From NCBI GenBank assembly GCA_033763655.1, contig JANRKD010000027.1:1-64000 (forward strand): a DNA stretch of 64,000 nucleotides. Direction: 5' to 3'. This document shows positions 15,326-22,261 of this stretch, piece after piece (the stretch's first letter is position 1; every line of letters begins with the position of its first letter). Under the pieces are notes generated by a model. That model was not told the DNA's origin. It ran no database searches and saw only the letters and a program-made list of their open reading frames with translations. The DNA is from QFOX01 sp033763655. Lineage in GTDB: Bacteria; Pseudomonadota; Alphaproteobacteria; Rickettsiales; UBA3002. The position numbers and the translations under genes are program-made.

Positions 15326-16468
15326 ATGGAATGGTACAGGGTTTATCACGGTATGCCACACGATCCTAAGCTCAAAGTGATCGCGCATCGAGCCAAGCAA
15401 CCAATGGCGCACGTCATCGCGGTGTGGACATGCTTGCTCGATGCAGCATCCCAGCACCGTTCACGCGGCACCGTAGAAGTCGATGCCGAACAAATCGCCA
15501 TCATGCAGGACATCGAAACCGAGGCGGTGCAGGCGATCATCGCCGCCATGTACACTAAGGGAATGCTGGATGAGCAGAACCGCCTTACAGCATGGGATAA
15601 GCGCCAGCACACCACTTCCGCCGAAAGGATGCAGCGGCATCGTGACAAAAAGAAACGCGATGTGACAGCAAGTGACGGGGCAACCAAGAAAGTGACAAGT
15701 GGTGACGCAAAAAACCGCAAAAACGCACCAGATACAGATAACAGATTACAGACTACAGATTCAGATACAGAAATTCAGAAGGCAGAAGCAGAATCACAGA
15801 AAAACAAAAAAACAGATTCAAATACAAAAAACAGAGTGAGAGCAGAGGGAGAGCGCGAGAGGGAGAAAACAAAATCGCTTCCCGATGAGATCGCAGAGCA
15901 AATGCTGCAAATCTGGAATGCAGAGGTGCAGAGCAAATTGACCAAAGGGCAAAGCGCAAAGCTCACACCCAAACGCAAACAGCAAATGGCAGAACGGTGG
16001 CGGCAGGATTTCCAGCAGGACATCCGGGCATGGCGCTACTTCTGCGAAGTCATCGGCAGCAGCGATTTTTGCCTTGGCAAAGTGGCAGGCAAGGATTGGA
16101 CGATTGACCTCGGCTGGGCGGTGGAATCCTCCGACCATGTGGCGAAGATTCTGGAAGGCGGGTTCTCCGGCGGCAACCATCCACCGAAGCCACCAGCCTG
16201 CGATGTGCCGGGCTTGCAGCAGGCATGGGATGCGGTGCTGGATGCCTTCCAGCAAAAGCACGGCAAGGCACCATGCCGCAGCTGGCTTGCCAGCACATCC
16301 ATCACCGGCCTGCGCGGGAACACCGTTATCATCCGCTGCCCCAGCGCCTTCGTCTGCCAGTGGATTCAGCAACATTACCTGCCTGACCTCACGCGTTGGT
16401 GGCGCACCGCGACCGAGGGCGGCGCGGCTGTGGCCAGCGTGGAATTGATCTCGGAGGGGCGGGCATGA
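15326..16468 (+). CDS. Phage-type replication protein with C-terminal DnaA domain I-like segment
   Basis: The 380-residue protein opens with EWYRVYHGMPHDPKLKVIAH and a winged-helix-like domain (about 1-110), as in phage replisome organisers. A Lys/Asp/Gln-rich linker (about 120-190) follows. Residues about 298-372 match the pattern of DnaA N-terminal domain I: W301, SWL, RGNTVIIRCPSAFVCQWIQQ, HYL. In DnaA that domain recruits the DnaB helicase and self-associates. Inferred role: bind the element origin and attract host helicase. The weak ribosome site suggests coupling to the gene before. The next gene overlaps by ATGA. Confidence 0.72.
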   Translation: MEWYRVYHGMPHDPKLKVIAHRAKQPMAHVIAVWTCLLDAASQHRSRGTVEVDAEQIAIMQDIETEAVQAIIAAMYTKGMLDEQNRLTAWDKRQHTTSAERMQRHRDKKKRDVTASDGATKKVTSGDAKNRKNAPDTDNRLQTTDSDTEIQKAEAESQKNKKTDSNTKNRVRAEGEREREKTKSLPDEIAEQMLQIWNAEVQSKLTKGQSAKLTPKRKQQMAERWRQDFQQDIRAWRYFCEVIGSSDFCLGKVAGKDWTIDLGWAVESSDHVAKILEGGFSGGNHPPKPPACDVPGLQQAWDAVLDAFQQKHGKAPCRSWLASTSITGLRGNTVIIRCPSAFVCQWIQQHYLPDLTRWWRTATEGGAAVASVELISEGRA

Positions 16469-16878
16469 AAAACCTTACCCCCGAACGCTGGACGGAAAGC
16501 GCCGTTGCCGACCGTTTTGAAGATGCCGTTTACACCATGAAGCGCCTGCCGCCGGTGCGGGTGCAGGGCTATTTCAGCGCATGGCCCGCCATCGTGCGAA
16601 CCGTCGCGGAGCAGCTGGCGGAAGACCGCTTGCCGATGCGCCTTGGCCCGCCATCAGCGGAGGCGATCAGCCGCATGGAAGAAACTATCCAGTGGATCTT
16701 CTTCCTCGATGATGAGGACGAGCGCCGCCTTGTCTGGCTCCGCGCAGCGCGGGTTCCGTGGCGGCCCATTTGCGCCCGCATCGGGTGTGGTCGGACAAAG
16801 GCATGGCAGATGTGGGTAATCGCCCTCATGAAAATTGCCATCCGCCTCAACGCCAAACCCAAGCTGGGAGGGCGTTAG
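16465..16878 (+). CDS. DUF6362-like phage protein
   Basis: The 137-residue protein reads like a small family common in alphaproteobacterial prophages: an N-terminal WTESAVADRFEDAVYTMKRLP, then GYFSAWPAIVRT, LGPPSAEAISRMEETIQWI and RLVWLRAARVPWRPICARIG with a helix-turn-helix-like end (GCGRTKAWQMWVIALMKIA). I believe this corresponds to DUF6362, function unknown; the C-terminal pattern suggests DNA binding. The ATG overlaps the preceding stop (ATGA), so translation is coupled to the replication protein. Confidence 0.7.
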   Translation: MKNLTPERWTESAVADRFEDAVYTMKRLPPVRVQGYFSAWPAIVRTVAEQLAEDRLPMRLGPPSAEAISRMEETIQWIFFLDDEDERRLVWLRAARVPWRPICARIGCGRTKAWQMWVIALMKIAIRLNAKPKLGGR

Positions 16879-16879
16879 C

Positions 16880-17056
16880 ATGGCCTCCGAAAAAAAGACT
16901 AAACAAGGCGAACAAAAAAGTGTATGGGTATATATAAGATCGCGGGACGTGCGAGTTTTTGCACCCTATAGCGCCCGGAACTCCCATTTTCACCATTTTC
17001 GTTCCCACGCAGCTGCCAATGCGCAGCGGGCGTTTCTGTGCGTTGGGGGGCGGTAA
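16880..17056 (+). CDS. Small hypothetical protein, coupled at both ends
   Basis: The 58-residue basic frame starts one base after the DUF6362-like stop and its TAA overlaps the next ATG (TAATG). The product (VWVYIRSRDVRVFAPYSARN, His/Arg-rich end) resembles nothing I know. The tight packing on both sides is the main argument that it is translated; the low-complexity AAAAAAG start and absence of a strong ribosome site argue against it. It may only be a spacer that carries ribosomes to the next start. Confidence 0.35.
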   Translation: MASEKKTKQGEQKSVWVYIRSRDVRVFAPYSARNSHFHHFRSHAAANAQRAFLCVGGR

Positions 17057-17283
17057 TGATTACTGACCTGACCCCGTACCGGAAATATGTAGATCAGTTC
17101 GATTTGACCGAGGAGCAGAAGCTCGAACTGGTGAATGCCGTTTGGGTGATTTTAGAAAATTACTTTGACCAACAGTTAGGCCTTAACCAGCTGGCAATAA
17201 AGGAGAAAACACCCCAAAAGACCATTGATTCGCAGGTGCCACCGGCTATCCTTCAAAAAGCCCCTCAAGACATTGAATTATAG
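17056..17283 (+). CDS. Small conserved-type protein preceding the recombinase
   Basis: The 75-residue acidic protein (PYRKYVDQFDLTEEQKLELV, NAVWVILENYFDQQLG) looks like the short proteins encoded directly before serine recombinase genes in many alphaproteobacterial elements. The ATG shares a base with the preceding stop and follows a run of Gs that can act as ribosome site. It lies 23 bases before the recombinase. It could be an excision partner (recombination directionality factor) or a regulator, but no motif shows this. Confidence 0.55.
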   Translation: MITDLTPYRKYVDQFDLTEEQKLELVNAVWVILENYFDQQLGLNQLAIKEKTPQKTIDSQVPPAILQKAPQDIEL

Positions 17284-17306
17284 GGGCGTTTTGAATGGAG
17301 AATCCT

Positions 17307-18839
17307 ATGCAAAAAGCTGTTATTTATTGCCGCGTATCATCACCCGAACAGGTGAAAAATGGACATGGACTGTCTTCGCAGGAAACGCGTTGCCGTGAGT
17401 TCGCCCGCCACAAAAAACTGGAAGTGGTCGAGGTGTTCTCGGAAGAAGGCATATCAGGGAGCCTGATTGACCGGCCCGCCATCACGCGGATGCTGGAACA
17501 CCTCCGGCAGAATGAACAAACCGTTGTGATTATCGACGACATTAGCCGCTTGGCGCGGGGCGTAAAAGCCCACTTGGAATTGCGCCTCGCCATCCGTGAT
17601 GCCGGGGGCATCCTGCAATCCCCCTCCATCGAGTTCGGGGAAGATTCCGATAGCCAGTTGGTGGAAAACCTACTCGCCAGTGTGTCGCAGCACCAGCGCC
17701 AGAAAAACGCCGAGCAGGTAAAGAATCGGATGCGGGCGCGGATGATGAACGGTTATTGGATTCTCTGCCCGCCGCGCGGTTACAAGATGGAAAAACGCGG
17801 CACCCACGGCAAAATGCTGGTGCGGGATGAACCGTTGGCCTCGATCATACAGGAGGCACTGGAGGGGTTCGCCGCCGACCGGTTCAGTGCGCCGGTGGAA
17901 GTGAAGGTGTTTTTGGAGGGCCAGCCGGACTTCCCGAAAGATCGCCGGGGCGAAGTGCATATGCAGCGGGTGCTGGATATTCTGAATCGCCAGCTTTACA
18001 CGGGGTATTTCGATTACCCGGATTGGCAGATTGGGCTGACCAAGGGCGTGCATGAGCCGATTATATCCTTTGAAACCTATCGACGGATTCAGGATAAGCT
18101 GCATGGGCGGGCCAAGGTTCCGGCCCGTAATGACATTAGCCACGACTTCCCGCTGCGGGGGTTCGTGGTATGCGAATCCTGCGGCGTGCCGATGAAATCC
18201 GGCTGGGCGCGTGGTCGCAGTAGTAAATACCCTTACTATCTCTGTCAGACCAGAGGGTGCGACTATTACGGAAAATCCCTCAAGCGGGACTATCTTGAAG
18301 ACGAGTTTGTTCGACTCCTGAAAGACATCACTCCATCGGATACGATGGTGGACATGCTGGATGACATGATCGGGCAGCTGTCCGAACTTAAAGGGGGGGA
18401 TGTCGTAGAGCATCGTAGGGAACTTCAGCACCAGATCGCCGTGATCGAACGAAAAACGGAGCAGTTCCTTGATCGCATCGCGGTAGCCGATAGCATGACG
18501 CTGATTACCAGCTATGAGCGCCAGATCACAAATCTGGAGGAACAGCGGGTGGTTCTACAGGAAAAAATACAAAAATGCGGGGAGTACAACATTGCCGTGG
18601 ATGACACGGCTAGAACCGCTCTCCGATTCTTCGCAAAGCCGCACGAACTCTGGCTTTCCGGCGACATAAAAACTCAGAGATTGGTGCTGAAAGCGACATT
18701 TTCACGCCCTCTGGCCTATTACCGAAAGGAGGGGTATAGAACCGCTGATCTATCGCTCCCTTTCTCGCTTTTAAGGGAGTTTTCGGACACTAAGTCCGGA
18801 TTGGTGCCCCGGGCCGGACTCGAACCGGCACACCCGTGA
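17307..18839 (+). CDS. Large serine recombinase / integrase
   Basis: The 510-residue protein should catalyse integration and excision of the element. The N-terminal resolvase domain has VIYCRVSSPEQ with catalytic Ser11, then IIDDISRLARG and a helical RQKNAEQVKNRM region. A recombinase domain follows, then a zinc ribbon (CESC ... CQTRGC), and a coiled coil (about 370-430) that controls synapsis. The start at 17307 has GGAG 7 bases upstream; an ATG 12 bases earlier is also possible. The last codons run into tRNA-Leu on the opposite strand, reading RAGLEPAHP. That suggests the gene's 3' end is completed by the attachment site. Confidence 0.92.
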   Translation: MQKAVIYCRVSSPEQVKNGHGLSSQETRCREFARHKKLEVVEVFSEEGISGSLIDRPAITRMLEHLRQNEQTVVIIDDISRLARGVKAHLELRLAIRDAGGILQSPSIEFGEDSDSQLVENLLASVSQHQRQKNAEQVKNRMRARMMNGYWILCPPRGYKMEKRGTHGKMLVRDEPLASIIQEALEGFAADRFSAPVEVKVFLEGQPDFPKDRRGEVHMQRVLDILNRQLYTGYFDYPDWQIGLTKGVHEPIISFETYRRIQDKLHGRAKVPARNDISHDFPLRGFVVCESCGVPMKSGWARGRSSKYPYYLCQTRGCDYYGKSLKRDYLEDEFVRLLKDITPSDTMVDMLDDMIGQLSELKGGDVVEHRRELQHQIAVIERKTEQFLDRIAVADSMTLITSYERQITNLEEQRVVLQEKIQKCGEYNIAVDDTARTALRFFAKPHELWLSGDIKTQRLVLKATFSRPLAYYRKEGYRTADLSLPFSLLREFSDTKSGLVPRAGLEPAHP

Positions 18840-18888
18840 GGATACAAGATTTTGAGTCTAGCGCGTCTACCAATTCCACCACCGGGGC
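18802..18888 (-). tRNA. tRNA-Leu(CAA), probable attachment site
   Basis: A complete 87-base tRNA with encoded CCA, acceptor stem GCCCCGG/CCGGGGC, long variable arm, and anticodon loop CTCAAAA (anticodon CAA). The anticodon stem has one U-U mismatch. The recombinase stop codon (18837-18839) falls inside this gene on the opposite strand, and the element abuts the tRNA 3' end, the usual place for attB. Confidence 0.93.
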
Positions 18889-18957
18889 AACCCAAGGGCC
18901 GCACTATAGCGGGCAATTCCCATTGGTCAACCGGTGCGTTTGTGCTAGACCTGTCGC

Positions 18958-19470
18958 ATGATGGAATGCAGAATCAAAGGTGATAGCGTCAGGATGATGG
19001 CGGCTATCCTTATTCTCGGCGGGGTGTTGCCGCTCGCCGGGGCGCTGCTCTCGCAATATGGTTTTGGCTTTCACCCCTGCCATTTCTGCCTGCTGCAGCG
19101 CTATCCGTATGGGGTGGTGATTGCGGCGGGCCTGCTGCTGCCAATGGTGGCGCGCGGCGGGCTGATGGCGCGCGCACTGGTCGCCTGTGGGGTGTATGCG
19201 CTGCTGGTGACGGCGACACTTGGCCTCATCCATACCGGCATCGAGGCGAAATACCTGGCCTATACGGGCGGCTGTGTGGCGCAGGCCCCGGCAGATAGCT
19301 CGCTCGAAGCGTTGCGCGCCGCCATCGCCCGCGCGCCGCAGGTGGCGTGCGACGAGGCAACGGCGGTGTTCCTCGGCCTCTCGATGGCGACGTGGAATGT
19401 GCTGTGGGCGCTGTTCGTGGTGGCGGCCATCGCGTGGCGCACCTGCCGGGACAGAGGCGCGCGGGCATGA
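18958..19470 (+). CDS. dsbB: Disulfide bond formation protein DsbB
   Basis: The 170-residue inner-membrane protein reoxidises the periplasmic thiol oxidase DsbA and passes electrons to quinone. Four membrane helices are visible. The first periplasmic loop has the CxxC pair (PCHFCLLQRYPYG, residues about 41-44) and the second loop has two Cys (GGCVAQ and VACDEA), the two redox pairs of DsbB. An alternative ATG lies 36 bases downstream. It overlaps coq7 by ATGA, which ties it to a quinone biosynthesis gene. It is the first chromosomal gene after the tRNA junction. Confidence 0.9.
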   Translation: MMECRIKGDSVRMMAAILILGGVLPLAGALLSQYGFGFHPCHFCLLQRYPYGVVIAAGLLLPMVARGGLMARALVACGVYALLVTATLGLIHTGIEAKYLAYTGGCVAQAPADSSLEALRAAIARAPQVACDEATAVFLGLSMATWNVLWALFVVAAIAWRTCRDRGARA

Positions 19471-20021
19471 CGGCAACCCCTGCCAGCCAACGCCGCCTGC
19501 CCGGCGATTTCACCCTCCGTAACCCGGCGGCTTCCGCCCTGCGCGTCGATCACGCGGGGGAATATGGCGCCACCCGTATTTATGCCGGACAACTGGCGGT
19601 GCTGCGCGACAAAGCCTGCGCCGCCGAGCTGCACCATATGGCCGCGCAGGAGGAGGTGCATCTGGCCGCCTTCAACCGCATCCTGCCTGAATATGGCGTG
19701 CGGCCCACGCTGCTGCTACCGCTGTGGCATGTGGGCGGCTGGCTGCTGGGCGCGGTGACGGCTGCCATGGGCGAACGCGCGGCTATGGCCTGCACGGTTG
19801 CGGTAGAGTCGGTCATCACCGAGCATTATAATACGCAACTGGCAGATGGCAGCGTCGATGCTGCGCTGCACCCCAATATCGAAAAATTCCGCGACGAGGA
19901 GATGGAGCATCACGCCATCGGCCTTGCGCACGATGCCGAGCATACCCCGCTCTACGCGCCACTCACCGCTGCCATCCGTGGTATTTGCCGTGGCGCTATC
20001 TGGCTCAGCGCGCGGCTGTAG
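19467..20021 (+). CDS. coq7: Coq7-type demethoxyubiquinone hydroxylase
   Basis: The 184-residue di-iron protein hydroxylates 2-polyprenyl-3-methyl-6-methoxy-benzoquinol late in ubiquinone synthesis. It shows the duplicated carboxylate motifs of the family: DHAGEYGATRIYAGQ, QEEVHLAAFN with ExxH, VESVITEHYN, and DEEMEHHAIG with the second ExxH. Length is normal for the bacterial Coq7 form. Starts by ATGA overlap with dsbB, so the two form an operon. This enzyme type, rather than the flavoprotein UbiF, is common in alphaproteobacteria. Confidence 0.93.
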   Translation: MTATPASQRRLPGDFTLRNPAASALRVDHAGEYGATRIYAGQLAVLRDKACAAELHHMAAQEEVHLAAFNRILPEYGVRPTLLLPLWHVGGWLLGAVTAAMGERAAMACTVAVESVITEHYNTQLADGSVDAALHPNIEKFRDEEMEHHAIGLAHDAEHTPLYAPLTAAIRGICRGAIWLSARL

Positions 20022-20204
20022 GCGCATCCCGCCGCTGAGTGCGCCTGCCGCGCTGCAACATATGATTTTCTGCACCTATAGTTGCAACAATGCTTATTTT
20101 TTAGGTGAACGTCACGCTTTTTTATGCTATGGGTTGTTGACTCAGGCGCGTTCATATCCCACGTCAGATGGGTGCCTGTCAGTGACGTTAGAAGGAGGCA
20201 AGTC

Positions 20205-20378
20205 ATGGCTAGTTATGTTGCAAATGATGCAGAACTTCTCGGGGAACCGACATTGGAGGAACTGCTGGCAGACCCGATCGTGCGCCTGATTATGAAGCGC
20301 GATGGGGTCGATGAAAGCGAGATGCGCGGCCAGATTGACCGGGCGCAGCGCGTGTATCACGCCGCCGAGGTCGCTTAA
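20205..20378 (+). CDS. Small acidic hypothetical protein
   Basis: The 57-residue protein has a strong AAGGAGG ribosome site at proper spacing, which argues for real translation. The sequence (TLEELLADPIVRLIMKRDGV, then ESEMRGQIDRAQRVYHAAEV) is helical and resembles short uncharacterised proteins of Rhodospirillales-like bacteria with a VRLxMxRDGVD core. No toxin partner or DNA-binding motif is visible. It stands alone between coq7 and a lipoprotein gene. Function unknown. Confidence 0.7.
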   Translation: MASYVANDAELLGEPTLEELLADPIVRLIMKRDGVDESEMRGQIDRAQRVYHAAEVA

Positions 20379-20470
20379 GCGCGCGGGCTTCGGGCGTACG
20401 GTGGTACGCACGGGGTGGTTTGTCACACAATCTTCATGCGCGGGGGCGGCGATGCTGCTATAATGCAGCT

Positions 20471-20767
20471 ATGCCTGTGTTGCGTCCATGTGTCCTGATA
20501 CCCCTTTTGCTGCTGGTGGCGTCGTGCCGCCCGGCCAGCCTTTATTTTGTCGAGCCCAGCGGCCCGCCCGAGTACAAGCTCGGCTGGGAAGATGGCTGCG
20601 ACACCGGCCTTGCGGCGCAGGGCGGGGGCATTGCCAAGGCCGCCTATGGCTACAAAAAACGCCCGGAACTGCTCGATAATTCGCTCTACAACACGGCGTG
20701 GAACGAGGGCTTCACCTATTGCCGCTTCTCGCTCGACCCGGTCGATAAATCGCAATGGTTTAACTAG
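20471..20767 (+). CDS. Small lipoprotein, unknown function
   Basis: The 98-residue product has a signal peptide ending in a lipobox (LVASC, Cys19). The mature part has GPPEYKLGWEDGCDTGLAAQ, an aromatic-rich middle and YNTAWNEGFTYC with a second and third Cys. Short alphaproteobacterial lipoproteins with GW.DGC and a later WN.GF..C pattern are widespread and uncharacterised; the conserved Cys may pair. It lies 49 bases before mtgA on the same strand and may share its transcript, but no direct link to peptidoglycan work is shown. Confidence 0.72.
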   Translation: MPVLRPCVLIPLLLLVASCRPASLYFVEPSGPPEYKLGWEDGCDTGLAAQGGGIAKAAYGYKKRPELLDNSLYNTAWNEGFTYCRFSLDPVDKSQWFN

Positions 20768-20816
20768 AAAATGCTCTAGGCGTTGCAATCTCCGGCGGAA
20801 TTGTTACATCACGCCG

Positions 20817-21479
20817 ATGGGATTTCTCAGATTGATGCTGTTGGGGATTGCGAGCCTGTGGCTGGCACTGCTGGCCTATAACACCGTTTTCCCGCCCATC
20901 TCGACGTTGATGGCGGCACGCGCGGTGCGCTTCGAGCGGATCGAGCGCCGCTATGTGCCGCTGCGCCGCATTTCGCCGTATCTGGTGCGGGCGGTCATCG
21001 CGGCGGAAGACGGGCGCTTCTGCGACCATCACGGCGTCGATTGGTCGGCGCTGCAGGCGGTGGTGAGCGAGGTAGTCGAGGAGGACGATGCCTCGCATGG
21101 CGCTTCGACCATCAGTATGCAGACCGCCAAAAACCTGTTTCTGTGGCACGGGTTTTCCTATGTCAGAAAGCCGGTGGAGATTCCGCTGGCGCTGCTGCTC
21201 GATGCGGTCTGGGGCAAGCGTCGGGTGATGGAGGCGTACTTGAATGTGGCGGAATTCGGTCGCGGCGTTTTTGGCGTCGAAGCGGCCAGCCGACATTATT
21301 TCGGTAAATCCGCTGCGCGGCTCAGCATGCGCGAAGCGGCGCTGCTGGCGGCAGTCCTGCCCAGCCCGCGCCGACGTAACCCCGCGCATCCGAGCGCCTT
21401 TGTCAGCCTGTATGCGCAGAGCATCGCCCTGCGCGCCGGGGGCGTGGCCAGCGCCTGTGTTCGCCGCTATGGGGCGTAG
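20817..21479 (+). CDS. mtgA: Monofunctional biosynthetic peptidoglycan glycosyltransferase
   Basis: The 220-residue protein polymerises lipid II into glycan strands at the outer face of the inner membrane. It has one N-terminal membrane helix, the catalytic AAEDGRFCDHHGVDW motif (Glu near residue 63), then GASTISMQTAKNLFLW, RKPVEIPLALLL and KRRVMEAYLNVAEFGRGVFG, the standard GT51 motifs. No transpeptidase domain follows, so it is MtgA rather than a class A PBP. The frame extends upstream but the ATG at 20817 matches family length. Confidence 0.93.
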   Translation: MGFLRLMLLGIASLWLALLAYNTVFPPISTLMAARAVRFERIERRYVPLRRISPYLVRAVIAAEDGRFCDHHGVDWSALQAVVSEVVEEDDASHGASTISMQTAKNLFLWHGFSYVRKPVEIPLALLLDAVWGKRRVMEAYLNVAEFGRGVFGVEAASRHYFGKSAARLSMREAALLAAVLPSPRRRNPAHPSAFVSLYAQSIALRAGGVASACVRRYGA

Positions 21480-21554
21480 CCGGGCCTGCGCAGGAGAATG
21501 GAAATGGTGCAACGGGTAAGCGCACTGCCTTTGCCCGCCCGTCAGGAAAGAAAC

Positions 21555-21631
21555 TGGCGCACCCGAGACGATTCGAACGTCCGACCTTTGCCTTCGGAGG
21601 GCAACGCTCTATCCAGCTGAGCTACGGGTGC
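21555..21631 (-). tRNA. tRNA-Arg(CCG)
   Basis: A 77-base tRNA including encoded CCA. The acceptor stem is GCACCCG/CGGGTGC and the anticodon loop is CTCCGAA (anticodon CCG). The D arm (AGCTCAGCTGGATAGAGC) and T arm (TTCGAAT) are normal. Confidence 0.95.
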
Positions 21632-22261
21632 ATTTTTGTATGGGGTGCGGCCAGACCGGCCCGCCCGCAGATTGGCCTCACTACAGGAGCCAGGGCGCAA
21701 GGCCAAGCGATATATGCGCCGTCCGAGTTATTTTCCTGCACTTTATTACTGGAGGAAATCGTTGCCCACCGCGCATAAATGCGGGCCGTCGTATCCCTCT
21801 GCCGCGCCGGAAGCCTGAGGATAAGTCGGTGCATGGGGGCTATACACCGGGATAACTTCCCTAGGAATCTGTTTTTTCAGCCCTATATAAGGTGAGTAAT
21901 CCACCGGGATTTCCCGATTGACGGGTGGGCGCAGTCCGTTCAGCGTGGGTTACGCAGGGAACGGGGCGAATTGCTGCAGCGCACACCTTGTGCCTACTAT
22001 ATGTTGTATGTGCAACAGCAGGTGTGGCTTTGCGGTTTTTGGTGAAGTGTGCCTGAAATGCACATGGGTTAATTATTTGAATAATAGAAGAAATTAAGCT
22101 TGCAAGTAAAATGAACAGGGCCATGTATGATTTTCTGCCTAGACAGAGGGAACACAAGATGTAGTATCCACCTCCCGACGCTGGGAAACGGGGGCAAGGC
22201 CCCTGTTACCACCGGGAAAACAGGCTTTACCGACAACAAAAAACGCTAAGGGGTGTGAGAC
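21632..22261 (+). promoter_or_regulatory. Long nrdA leader with mutually exclusive hairpins
   Basis: This 630-base gap contains no convincing gene. Near its 3' end 22188-22206 can form an 8-bp GC-rich hairpin (loop AAG), while 22202-22207 can instead pair with 22219-22224 (CCTGTT/AACAGG). The two share bases, so only one can form at a time. Upstream is a CACACCT...AGGTGTG inverted pair around an AT-rich CTACTATATGTTGTATG stretch that faintly resembles an NrdR box. A regulated leader for ribonucleotide reductase is plausible but unproven. Confidence 0.4.
22188..22224 (+). promoter_or_regulatory. Alternative hairpins just before nrdA
   Basis: 22188-22195 pairs with 22199-22206 (8 bp, loop AAG). 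Alternatively 22202-22207 pairs with 22219-22224. The shared bases make the two exclusive. The second lies 37 bases before the ATG, where a switch could influence ribosome access. Confidence 0.4.

Larger units (their letters stand above)
1..18801. mobile_element. Prophage-like integrative element at tRNA-Leu, left end outside window
   Basis: Seen: a large serine recombinase ends inside tRNA-Leu at the right edge. Next to it are small coupled replication-type genes and an XRE repressor, and a spanin-type lysis pair sits at the far left. Between them is a 12.6 kb block transcribed entirely leftward that carries metal resistance genes. Base composition looks lower in GC than the chromosome beyond the tRNA. 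Known: such elements integrate at tRNA 3' ends with the integrase gene adjacent. Inferred: these are one element and its structural genes, if any, lie left of base 1. No second copy of the tRNA 3' end was found in the window, so the left junction is not defined. Confidence 0.7.

Noticed and set aside
1..18801. Left attachment site as a second copy of the tRNA-Leu 3' end
   Set aside because: No repeat of the tRNA 3' sequence was recognised elsewhere in the window; it is assumed to lie to the left.
20205..20378. Antitoxin of a toxin-antitoxin pair
   Set aside because: Small size suggested it, but no toxin-like partner is adjacent and no DNA-binding motif is present.
21628..21855. 75-codon rightward frame beginning in tRNA-Arg
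   Set aside because: It starts inside a tRNA gene and has no ribosome site or recognisable domain.
21632..22261. Cobalamin riboswitch upstream of nrdA
   Set aside because: Looked for a B12 box and its usual core; none found, and class I reductase does not require it.
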